Shown piece after piece: positions 1-8,900 of a stretch of DNA of 12,419 nucleotides. The notes under the pieces are model-generated. The model had not been told where the DNA came from and searched no databases. It saw nothing but the letters and a program-made list of their open reading frames with translations. This DNA is from Isohypsibius dastychi (lineage: Eukaryota; Tardigrada; Eutardigrada; Parachela; Isohypsibiidae): NCBI GenBank assembly GCA_034696485.1, contig JAQIWT010001110.1, forward strand, positions 1 through 12,419, read 5' to 3'. A program made the position numbers and the translations under genes. Numbering within the stretch: position 1 is the first letter of the stretch; each line of letters starts with the position of its first letter.

Positions 1-311
1 AAAAGCGCCAAAGTTGCATATTTTTGAAAGTAATTTTTGAATCTCATTTTCCCAAGCGGTGCGTTAACCGCTCCGGTGACTTAGCGGACTCAGATCCGCT
101 TCGGGACTTCACTCGGTGATTACTCCGATATGACATGTTAGGCAGACCTTAAATCAAAAAAAATTCAAACTTTACTACACAAGTAGTCCAAAATTTGTGA
201 AGCACATAGAACCTCCGAAATCATTGTCTTGAAAATGTCGACAGGTTACTACATCGAAAAATTGGGTAAAACACATGCGTCATTTCCAAAACAAATATTT
301 TGTAATTCCAG
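1..311. other. Non-coding or unresolved 5' flank
   Basis: No confident exon is seen. Bases 187-265 are open in one frame and end in YYIEKLG followed by a donor-like g|gtaaaa at 265/266, which would match the end of a preceding module joined by a 46-base intron to module 1. No matching acceptor of good quality lies upstream, so it is not called as coding. Bases 55-119 hold three small hairpins with slight tRNA-Leu likeness. Confidence 0.4.
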
Positions 312-659
312 CTGGCAACGGGACAAATGTGACAATGTCGACATCGGACGTCACTCTGATCGGAGAGCGCGAATACAACATCTCATATGCGGTCATGTTT
401 TCGTTTTCTAACATATCCCAGAATATCTTGGAAGAACTGAGGCAGTCATTCCATCGAACACTAAACAAAACTGCGGAAAATTTGTTCGTCGATTTCACGC
501 CAAATAACCATTCCGGAAACAACGAGGGGATCGAAAGTCCGCCTGGGAAGAGCCTCCACAATTTCGTGCTTTTTGACAACGTCAATTTGGCATACGGAAG
601 TGACAAGATCTCCGCTTCAATCAACGAAACTTTCAGGCTAATCTGGACGGAAGTTCTGG
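312..659 (+). other. Module 1 (single phase-1/phase-1 exon)
   Basis: This exon of 116 codon equivalents runs from acceptor attccag at 311 to donor g|gtaag at 659/660. Its first-half strand and helix (YNISYAVMFSF ... LRQSFHRTL) and its ending (FRLIWTEVLG) set the pattern shared by the other modules. It carries seven N-glycosylation sequons, the joint highest of any module. An ATG at 275 is in frame and could in principle start translation, but it would give no signal peptide. The phase-1 acceptor matches the other modules better. Confidence 0.68.
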
Positions 660-3600
660 GTAAGAAAAACTAAAGGCGAACTTACACAATTTTGAGATTC
701 ACAGATTTCTGGGTTATTTTTTGACCAGTATTGATTTTAGGAGAAACTGCAAAGGACGTTTCATTTTTCATCCATCGGATTGGAAACGAGCAGTCGTTTT
801 CCCTGGCTGGCGATAGTGGACTGCCAATCGCTAAATTGTTCTTCTCCGTCAAATTTCAGAGTGAAATTGTTGACTGGGATGTTCAGGCAGTCAAAATCAA
901 ATTTCGACAACTGTTAAGTTCAGCCCGAAACTCTTCATTCTTGGTGTCACCAACGGATATCTATGGATTCCCTCCAGATAGAACAACGACCGTGACCTTG
1001 CAGAGTAAACTTCTTCAATTTGGTTTCATGATTATATTACAGTTTCGCTTAAGTTTCGTTTGTTTGTTTTACCATGTGGGTTTTCAGCTGGAAGTTCCAC
1101 GACGACGACGACGACGACTCCCGAAATGTCTCTCACGGTATACATGTGCTCTAGAATTCTTTTACCGTATCAAGACAGAGTTAGATTATTGATTGAAAAC
1201 TTTCAAAAGCGTGCTAAACTGGTTCATCAGAAAGCGAGATTCTTATATTTGTTGCAAAATTTGGAAGTTTATCTATTGATTTTTAGACCACGAAAGCTCC
1301 GTTACCCACTTTCCAGGACACACTGTTACTTTCGTATTCCAATGATACGGAACGGAACCAGTACCTATCAGCACTGCGAGAAACCTGGGCTGGAGTATTC
1401 GGTAAATATCTGCTTACAGTATTTCTTGGATTGATTATTACCTCGCCAATGGATTATTACACTGTGCACCCAAGGATTTGATCGATCATTTTCTGATAAT
1501 GGGAAGTACTTCCACTTCACCCGCAGTTTTCATTGGTCGCCGCGCCAACTCGACCCTCAGTAGACCAATCACAGTATTTTTTCAAAATTTGAAAGCCCAG
1601 TTACTTGACAAGTTTGCATATAACCCGGGAATGCGTAGGGAGGGAATTCTGACTTTGTTGAATCTGTTGGTCCCACTTGAACCATAATTGAATCGTATCT
1701 CGGAGATGAGGTTGTCTTGACTCTGGACCGATGTGGCTTGCTTTTAAAATCTCAATAACGCGAACGCACGAGTTCAGTGAATCGACAAACGCCCTCTTCT
1801 TTAGGTACCGTCCTTTTTGACGTCCGCATTACGTTTTCTTCCGAAAAGCTCATCAATTCAAGCTCTCCCACCAACACAACCAGTTTTCTTCACGAACTCG
1901 CTTACGGGATCGTTCCTCTAAAGACCGACACGAAGTACGACTTCGGCGTTCTCAAAGACGCCTTTCAGATACGTTTGCTAAATAGCACCTGGTATCAAGA
2001 AAATGCCATCAGATCGCCAGTGACGGCTTCACTCCTCCTAGTTCCCGAGCTCAACACCTTTTCGGCGGCGAGTCGGAATCTAGGATGCAACGGGACGGCG
2101 TACGTACCACAGCCCTTTCTGACCTTTTCGGAAAATGGAACAGAAATCTGGTATTCCTACTTGATTCCGCTTGCTATCAAAATCGAGGCGAACGCAAGTT
2201 TGGGGGTTTCGCTGGATCCGGCGTTAACAAATCTGCAAGACGCCTGGCGAAGATCAACAGGTACTGCAACGGCTGATCAATGTCACCAAAGACTGTCCAA
2301 CTTTAACAACTGCTGTTGAATTCTATAATTCCATTTGTTTTGAGGAGTTTAATTGCTTTTGTGTAGGTGCTTACTTTTTTCTTTTGCTAGAACCAACGAC
2401 ACCTACGGAATCTCGTCATATAGCGTTATTCTACATCTCAGATTCGCAAAGCTACGCCGAAAATACCACTTTTGAGAATATCCGCTATGTGGCCACACTT
2501 CTCTCAACAAATGCAACGTTAAACATTCCAGAGCTGGTTTCGAACTCCACAAAGCTGTTCCGAAATACAACGGGATGGAACGCGACATATCTTCCACATT
2601 CCGCCGAACTAGGAACCTGTTTCCTCGCCATTCCAGATTCTATCATAACATTCCCTGTCAACGAAAGTGATACCGAGTCACTGCGGGGAAACGTGAAGAA
2701 AACATGGAGTGGCATTGCAGGTAAAGGAACCGATCCCCTTCCCATCTTCGGTATCTTCAGTATCTTCGATTCTGATTCAGATTCCAGATAGAAAGAATTA
2801 TTAAGGTTTAACATGTACTTTTTGGTTGAAGGAAACTTCAGCCTGAAGTTCTATGGAATAAATTTTGCGCCAGCAACATTTTTGTCTGGGAATGGGACAA
2901 CAGTGACCTCACTTCAAAGACACTCGTACATCACTCTCTTCCAGCAGAACACTTCCTTTTCAGCGAACCTTTCGAGCATTCAGAATACCTTCTCAGAATC
3001 TATTCAAGATCCCTCATATTTGCGTGATATTCTCAACGATTCCATCACGTTTGAAATAATTCTGCGCGACTCAAAAATCAATGAAACCTATGTAAGATCA
3101 TCCCTGCGATCCGCGCTGTTTCTGGTTACGAACTAACGAAACATTTTCAGCATTTCAACGACTCGATTGTTCTGCAAATTCAGTCAGATGATCATCTGAT
3201 ATCATCGATGGAGGCAGTCAAACTATTGTGGTCTACAGCGCTAGGTGAGAATAGTTGTCACATTCGGAGGAAATACATGTCAACTCAGACTGTCACAGAC
3301 CCCCCGAAGAGACTTTTTCAGAACAGGTTTCTTCGAAATTCAGATTTTCAGAAGCTGTGAATCCTAAAGGGTGTTTATGTACGCGTCTGACAAGTCGATT
3401 TGGTGACCCTGGGCCGCGGAATACAGTAAAAGAGCTTGAAACGGTCTCCTCGCGGGAAATGTCTTCTGAAGGGCGGGGGGGGGGGGACACGCAATCTTAG
3501 TCTGGTTTTCCATGAACTTTAGCTCTGACTTCTAACGCTTGAAATTCCTAACTGATAGTCCTGTGATACTAAACTGCATTGCAATCAATGAAACCCTCTT

Positions 3601-5629
3601 ATTTTCAGGCGCGAATCCAGACACAGTCAGTGTAAAGCTCTTCGGCAATCAGTTCCTAGCATGCGTCCCCGGCGGCAATGTGTCGCGGTTTGACTTGACA
3701 ATCACATCAAAAACAGCGATCACTCAGCAAAACCTAGCATCTGCGAGAAACGAATTCTACAACCTGCTGAACACAACTCGTGGATCGTTCATTCAGAGCT
3801 CAGAGAAGACTGATCTGGCAACAACTCGGTCGCCATTATTTCCAAGACATTTCAACGACTTCTCATGGGCAAGAAATGACTCAAGGAATGGGACTTGTGA
3901 ACCTGAAGTCACCGAGCCCAAGTATTACCAACACATTATTAAGGATCAATTTCGTCTTCTGTATTCGGCCGAAGTGGAACGAGATAATGCAATCAGAGAT
4001 TTTGCAAATGTCTGGAAAGCTGCAGCAGGTAAAAAACCCCGAATAAATTCAGAATAATTTTAGATAATTTTAAATAATTTTTAATAATAATGAATAATTT
4101 TTAATAAAATAATTTTAATAAAAAATTTTTAATAATAATAATTTTTTCCCCGAATAATTTTTAAAAAAAATTTCACTCGAATTCAAAGTTCAAATTGCAG
4201 ACGTTTGAATTTTGTAGGATCCGGTACGATTTTTGCACAATTGGGGTCTTATCACGAAACGCCCGCCTTCGTGAACGAAAGTTATTCCAGCAAGATATTC
4301 CACAACATTTTCTACGCTGTTGTTATCCTCAGCAATTCTTCAACGCTCGATGTTGTCAAAGCGAAACAGAACTTTCGCGCCGGAATACTGAACGCCGAAC
4401 TGCCATACGTCGTCAATTTCGCTGAAATATTCCCTCCGCCGGAAGTCGACCCGGTCAAAGCGTTTGTCTTCGTGGGGGACTTTTCGACCAGCCGAAACAA
4501 AACAAGACGAGAATTCGACGTGAAATCAATTCTCAAAAAACTTTACAATGCCGCACTAGGTACGGGGTTATGAAATAATAACTGAATTATTAAATAAATT
4601 TTCTCTTTCAGGAGAAGATTTGAGAAACGTCAGCGTCTGGACATTTCAGGAGACCGAATCGCAATCGGTTCGCGGCGCCGGAAACGAGACCATGTTCCAA
4701 AGTGTAGTTCTGGTCATCACGAATAACACAAGTTTAGATTCCGACATAATCGAACGCAAATACAAGAACGCTCTTCTGGATACCAGCTTATTGATTGTCA
4801 AGCCTGAAGAGATCATTCGACCTGAGGAAACAACTACTCCGTCGGAACATGCAGCAGCCATCAGCTTCCGGCAGAATATATGTCTTGACTTCGGGAATAA
4901 GGATGATGTACATATAAGAGACCAGTTGCAGGCTATCTGGCAGGAGAAACTTGGTATCCAAAGTTAAAATGAGTTTGGCATGTCATTTTCTTAATATTAC
5001 CTCAAAAGTCAAAACCCACCGTTGTTCCAAAAAAGTGAGAATTTCCCAGGTTAATTGTAAAATAATTCATAAGAATTTCTAATTTTATAAAATATGAGTT
5101 GTAAATAAATATTGATTTATAAATATTTATAATTTACTTAAAATATAAAACATGATTTTAGAAAATTATTTATTTATAAAATGTGTAATATCATTGCAAA
5201 TTCAACAATATATTCAAAAAATGTTTTGACGCTTAGAAATTATGACTAAGGACAATAATCAATCGTGTGTAAAAGATATGCTTCAAAAAAGGTTGTTCTG
5301 AAATTTAGCTTTAATTTCGATAAGTAATCGTAACTCTCATTAAACAGAATTTTTAACTATCCATGTTAGTCGATAATTCGTCAACTAACAAACTTGTTAT
5401 TTCAGATCCACTAATCGTGAACATCACTGTTACACCTAGCGAGTTGTCGATTGGAAATCCAAGCAGTCCAACAACTGACACTTCCGGCTGCAAACACTAC
5501 TCCTTCATAATCCGCGGATCAGTTGCCAAACTCCTTCTCGATCTCGAACCAATGAAACAAATCGTGACAACTCAGCTGGAACAATCACTTCGGACATCCA
5601 CAACAACTCGCCCTGTTCTTTTTCCATAA
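312..5629 (+). CDS. Large modular extracellular glycoprotein, unknown family, 5' incomplete, multi-exon
   Basis: Exons read as 312-659, 741-1004, 1088-1137, 1287-1401, 1805-2260, 2391-2720, 2832-3091, 3151-3244, 3609-4028, 4218-4559, 4612-4953 and 5406-5629, giving about 1,080 residues. Every junction keeps phase, and almost all module boundaries are phase 1 with a split Gly (or Ala, Glu, Asp) codon. The product is a chain of diverged modules, each with a beta-alpha-like first half (hydrophobic strand, then a helix with L..F...L spacing), a variable Thr/Pro/acidic linker, and a second strand plus helix ending in W(x)3-4-G. I count about 39 N-x-S/T sequons, very few cysteines and no membrane segment, so it is probably secreted or cell-surface. 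No signal peptide or start codon is visible, so the N terminus lies elsewhere. The module length loosely resembles SEA-type domains, but no GSVVV-like cleavage motif is seen. The family is not recognised. Exon structure is fairly sure; function is unknown. Confidence 0.72.
741..1401 (+). other. Module 2, split over three exons with a Thr-rich linker
   Basis: Exon 741-1004 carries the first half (IAKLFFSVKF ... VKIKFRQLLSSA). A 50-base micro-exon at 1088-1137 encodes a Thr-rich linker from six ACG codons. Exon 1287-1401 carries the second half, ending LRETWAGVFG. Internal junctions are phase 1 (a|gtaaac, ttttcag|ct) and phase 0 (acg|gtatac, tttttag|acc), so the outer boundaries remain phase 1. 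The two internal introns fall in the linker between half-modules, which suggests the halves are structural units. The middle exon is the least certain part. Confidence 0.55.
1099..1116 (+). repeat. (ACG)6 microsatellite in the module 2 linker
   Basis: Six ACG triplets run in the coding frame and, with a following ACT, encode seven consecutive threonines. A Thr run of this kind is a likely O-glycosylation linker, and its length probably varies between individuals by slippage. Confidence 0.85.
1527..1632 (+). pseudogene. Possible decayed or half module between modules 2 and 4
   Basis: Between module 2 and the next full module there is an open stretch starting after acceptor cccgcag at 1526. 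It encodes RPITVFFQNLKAQLLDKF, which resembles the first-half strand and helix of the other modules but is shorter. A weak phase-1 donor (atgc|gtaggg) follows at 1632/1633. No second half is found: a LWTDVA-like stretch near 1719-1736 recalls the LIWTEVLG ending but sits behind an in-frame stop. Skipping this stretch altogether keeps phase, because module 2 ends and the next module starts in phase 1. It may therefore be a relic inside a 403-base intron or a real half-module exon. Confidence 0.35.
1805..2260 (+). other. Module 4 (single long exon)
   Basis: This is the longest single-exon module (456 bases), from acceptor cttctttag|gt to donor aca g|gtactg. It encodes FLHELAYGIVPL, then VLKDAFQIRLLNST in the first half, and LAIKIEANASL with LQDAWRRSTG in the second. 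It carries six sequons and a single Cys. The extra length lies in the linker and in the segment before the first strand. Confidence 0.66.
2391..2720 (+). other. Module 5 (single exon)
   Basis: The exon runs from acceptor ttttgctag|aa to donor gca g|gtaaag, phase 1 at both ends. It opens with a short Thr/Pro stretch (EPTTPTES). The first half has YVATLLSTNATL and ELVSNSTKLF; the second ends VKKTWSGIAG. Six sequons are present, closely spaced around the first-half helix. Confidence 0.66.
2832..3244 (+). other. Module 6, split over two exons
   Basis: Exons 2832-3091 and 3151-3244 are joined in phase 0 (acc tat|gtaaga ... attttcag|cat) through a 59-base intron placed between the half-modules, as in module 2. 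It ends VKLLWSTALG and carries seven sequons. The 5' acceptor (ggttgaag|ga) has a weak pyrimidine tract. It is chosen because it keeps phase 1 and starts with the usual Gly; the nearby better-looking ttcag at 2840 would put a stop codon in the required phase. Confidence 0.58.
3245..3608 (+). other. 364-base intron between modules 6 and 7
   Basis: Bounded by cta g|gtgaga and ttattttcag. It holds a 12-base G run at 3475-3486 and an open stretch on the plus strand (3255-3500) whose predicted peptide is Ser/Glu-rich with no resemblance to the modules. I see no supported feature beyond the homopolymer. Confidence 0.6.
3475..3486. repeat. G12 homopolymer
   Basis: Twelve consecutive G in an intron, preceded by gggc. 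It is a quadruplex-capable or slippage-prone tract, or a base-calling hazard. Confidence 0.8.
3609..4028 (+). other. Module 7 (single exon with linker insertion)
   Basis: The exon runs from acceptor ttattttcag|gc to donor gca g|gtaaaa. The first half is FDLTITSKTAI with ARNEFYNLLNTT; the ending is FANVWKAAAG. The linker is expanded with an acidic and Ser/Thr-rich stretch. Two cysteines are present (ACVPG, TCEPE), unusual for this protein and possibly pairing with each other. Confidence 0.66.
4036..4172. repeat. AT-rich imperfect tandem repeat in an intron
   Basis: Degenerate copies of aataatttt(t/a) fill most of the intron between modules 7 and 8. The block is framed at both ends by the same word, ccccgaataa. 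It is low-complexity, non-coding and probably slippage-derived. Confidence 0.7.
4218..4559 (+). other. Module 8 (single exon)
   Basis: This exon is exactly 342 bases, from acceptor ttttgtag|ga to donor cta g|gtacgg. The first half IFYAVVILSNSSTLDVV and NFRAGIL lines up closely with module 9. The ending is LKKLYNAALG, with Tyr in place of the usual Trp. It carries three sequons. Confidence 0.68.
4612..4953 (+). other. Module 9 (single exon)
   Basis: This exon is also exactly 342 bases, separated from module 8 by only 52 bases of intron. Acceptor is ctctttcag|ga, donor is ctt g|gtatcc. FQSVVLVITNNTSLDSD and KYKNALLDTS match module 8 position by position, so 8 and 9 are probably the product of a late duplication. 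It ends LQAIWQEKLG. Confidence 0.68.
4954..5405 (+). other. 452-base AT-rich intron before the terminal exon
   Basis: Very AT-rich sequence with many taaataaat and aatttataaa words between donor g|gtatcc and acceptor gttatttcag. No open frame, module relic or RNA-like structure is recognised. Confidence 0.6.
5406..5629 (+). other. Terminal half-module and stop codon
   Basis: The last recognised exon opens in phase 1 after acceptor gttatttcag at 5405. It encodes HYSFIIRGSVAKLLLDL and a helix like the first half of the other modules, then a short Thr run (STTTRPV) and a stop at 5627-5629. The second half with the W...G ending is absent. An alternative 3' end is possible: a weak donor at 5614/5615 (cct|gttctt) could join in phase 0 to a good acceptor at 5757, adding 22 codons before a stop at 5826. 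Confidence 0.55.
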
Positions 5630-5743
5630 TTTCCCAATTTCGCAAAATTTGAAGATATATTTTATCCAAATTTTCATTCTTATTTCATTTTTGATATTTT
5701 CTTATTAACAGCAAAAACTGTTTCCGCTTGAACAGAAATCTGA

Positions 5744-5749
5744 TTTATT
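5744..5749 (-). terminator. Poly(A) signal AATAAA for the MFS transporter gene
   Basis: Read on the minus strand, AATAAA lies about 214 bases after the transporter stop codon. It overlaps the plus-strand gene's likely 3' UTR or terminal intron, so the two converging transcripts probably overlap. Confidence 0.4.
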
Positions 5750-5832
5750 TTATTCAGATCAGAGCGCGAAGCAGTAATCAAAAAGTATCAAGGGGAGTAG
5801 GTCAGCCAATTACAACCGACAAGTAACTTGGA

Positions 5833-5838
5833 AATAAA
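5833..5838 (+). terminator. Poly(A) signal AATAAA for the modular glycoprotein gene
   Basis: A canonical AATAAA lies about 200 bases after the stop at 5629, and only 7 bases after the alternative stop at 5826. It is the nearest plus-strand hexamer downstream of the stop. Confidence 0.4.
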
Positions 5839-5962
5839 TACTGAGAATATCATCAAAAGAGAAGAGGAAAATCAAAGCACTGAAATCATTAACTTATCCG
5901 GGACCAGCGTTGAATCGGCAATCAAAAAACCAGGAAAGTACAAAACACGTTATAAGTACAGC

Positions 5963-8900
5963 TTACGTTGTAAGTCGCTCCTTCTCAGAAGGAGTGTCGG
6001 GAGGGATTGGAGTTTCATATCCGCTAATACCGCTGCCGTTATTTAGCGTGTCATTCGCAGAGTCAATCCCATTTTTCAGCAGCTGTCGCTTCCGGCGTTG
6101 GAACATTACTGCGACTAGGGAATAAAGACCAGCTGCTATTCCGGCGCCGATTCCGAAACCTGCAGATAAAAAACATAATCAAATCGTAATTCCGTAACAA
6201 CAATTTATTTTTTCTTAACTAAATTTGTTAACTGAAACTCTTAATTAAAAAATCGAACAGGCACGAGTAAACCCGCTTGATTTCGACACAAAAAAGCACA
6301 CAATTTTAGGACAGCGCATTAAGGAATATGTTTCTAAATTTAATTTCCTTTTATAACTTTGATTGACATTCATATTTTTTCGCTCAGTATGATCAATCAA
6401 CCAAACTTGAGTAAAATATCCTTTTTTGATCATGACGTAGTCGAATCGCAAATGAAATGTCAGAATCTATACTAAAACATCAACAACTACTTTTCGTGCG
6501 AACTTGTTCTATTTACTTAACCTCGCACTACCACTACGGAATTAATCTGATTCAAATACATTAAAGGACTGCTGTTTTCATAACCACGAATCTCAAAATA
6601 AATAATCGTCAAATCAGAAAGCTTCAATATCATGGTGTTTTTGATCATTTCTTCGGGTATCAGAAAAGACAAAATAAAATGTCTAAATTATTTCTTCAGA
6701 CGACAATCATAACACTTTTGTTGTAAAGTTAGAAATGCTCATTCCGAGGGACACCCAGAGAACAGAATTATCATCTAAATTATCGTTTGAATCAGCGAAA
6801 AAACAAACGCAACCCGTTCTAAAATCATCAATCAATTCTGTTCAAAATGATCTTTCTGAAGTTGTGCAGAATTTCACAGGCATCAAAAATAAAATTAATT
6901 ATGAAAAAAGCGTTATTGCATTTATCGACGTTTCCTTACTTCTGAATGCTATCACTCCTCCATATCGTTGATAAATTGACCCACCGATCAGCACACCGAT
7001 GCCCATTCCTGAAAAAATAATTTCAATATTATGCTCATAATTCGAACAAAGAACAAATATCATGGACCAGAAAATATTATTCTGCGGTATATTACAATAT
7101 TAAATTAAAAGGAATCCAAAACTACATGGAATTATGTAATTGCACCATAAAAAATTATTGAAATATAGCGCAACATGATATTTAATTCACATAACAAAAT
7201 TTCTGATAGATTCATTTCGAGGCAGAATGTTCCAAAGAACACAAGAGGGTTTTTTCCTTTTCGGAAAAATTAAAATTATTTCATATTCTTCAACAACAAT
7301 TTTTTTAAAATCCTGCTTTTCATACCGAAACCGTCATAAAGTCCACCGAGAACGCCCTGCATGGTGGCCACTCCGCCAGGCGGTGCGACATTGTTCGCAA
7401 ACGTGGCCATATTCGCGTAAAACAATCCAAACCCAGGTCCATGGAACAATTCCAATATCAAAATCCACCAAGGTTGCGATGTCGCAATTAGTGAGTATCC
7501 GATGAAGCGGATACAAAAAGAAGCCAGCGCCATCGTCATCGAGCCGTGATATCCAAGTCGGCTAATCAGCCAACTGGACAGAAACATGAAGGGTGCTTCG
7601 CCGGTTAAACTCGCAAATTGAGTTACTCCAAGAAGGATAATCGGAGCTTGGAGAACATTCTTCATGTACATGTAGGAATAAATGTAGAAAAATCCGGTCA
7701 GCATTCCGACCAGAAAAGTTCCAACGCTACAGAAAGGAAAAAAACGTTGGAGAAAACGAAAAAAAAACAAAATTCTGGAAAGGATTTGCAGAAAAACTTT
7801 TCTCAATTAAAGCCCCCGTTTTTTTTAATATTTCATTTTTTCTACTATTTATATTATATTATATATATATTTCTATGTTTTTATAGAAAAAACAGTAACG
7901 TTTTTGTTCAAGAAATAAGTTTCTTCACCAAAGCAAAATCGCTGATATCGGGAGCAAGAAAAGGTTTTGAGAAAATTGCCATCACTGATCAAAATCAAGA
8001 TGAAATTCTCTGCCCCCCCCCCCTCCTCGAACATTTTACAGCTATTCAGATTATTTTTTAGAAACCGAACACCGGTTGAACTGGACTGCTAAAAAAGGCA
8101 TCAAACATCTCTGAATAATCTGGAGCACTGTATATATTTGGAAACCTGAATTCTGATTAAGAAAAGCAGTCGTTCAGCCATTTTACCTGAACGTGATGAA
8201 TTCAGTGTTGTCGAATAATTTCAGGACATTCTTCAAAAGCTGCGTAGACTGGATGTTCACCGAGGGTTTCAAAAACCATGCCACCACAATCGCACACGCC
8301 AACAATACAATAAACCCATAAAACGCCGGTGCAAAATCCATCTGAGTGGAGTTGTCCGGTTCCCAAAACGAGTTCATCAGCCATGAAGTCACAAACGCCG
8401 ACAGAGCCCATCCAATACTCCCAAAAACCCGTTGTGTTCCATAAGACACCGCCGTCTTCTGCTGGAATATAATATCAAACGCCACCGAGTCTCCCATCGT
8501 ATAAACCGCAGTATAACCCACTCTTCCAATGGTCATCACGACCAAAAACAACCAAAACTGATGGGTGAAGCGCACCCATTCCTGGACTTCCGGTGCAGTG
8601 CTACAGAGTGATGCACTGCAGTTACTATCCAGGGACTGCGATCCCAAACATGTGCTGCGTGTGGCGTCTTGATATTTTATCGCAACCGGAAGTGCCAACT
8701 GGTTGGAATAATTGCCGATCATTTCCAGCGTGAAATCCACCGGCGAGCTGAGTTTCGTCAAATTCAGCGCCGATTCCGCGTAGGCAATGTCGAAGAAGGA
8801 ACATTTGACTTTGGTTGAGTTGTTGTTATTGCAGAAGATCGATGTGAGGTTAGAGGTTAGATGAAGAAGTGCGGATTCTTCGTTGCAGGATAATCGAGCG

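Noticed and set aside
55-119. Intact tRNA-Leu gene
   Set aside because: No closing acceptor stem, a six-base anticodon loop, and no TTCGANTC B-box.
3255-3500. Plus-strand open frame of 81 codons
   Set aside because: It lies wholly within the intron between modules 6 and 7, includes the G12 run, and resembles nothing in the array.
4036-4172. Mobile element or satellite origin for the AT-rich block
   Set aside because: No terminal inverted repeats, target duplication or coding remnant; it looks like simple slippage within an intron.
312-4953. SEA-domain identity for the modules
   Set aside because: Length and strand/helix order are only loosely similar and no GSVVV-like autocleavage motif is seen.
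5828-6125. Plus-strand open frames near 5828-6125
   Set aside because: They overlap antisense to the transporter's last exon and have no splice link or motif.
7618-8061. Plus-strand open frame of 147 codons
   Set aside because: It runs antisense across the end of a transporter exon and its AT-rich, Lys/Phe-rich intron, and shows no motif.
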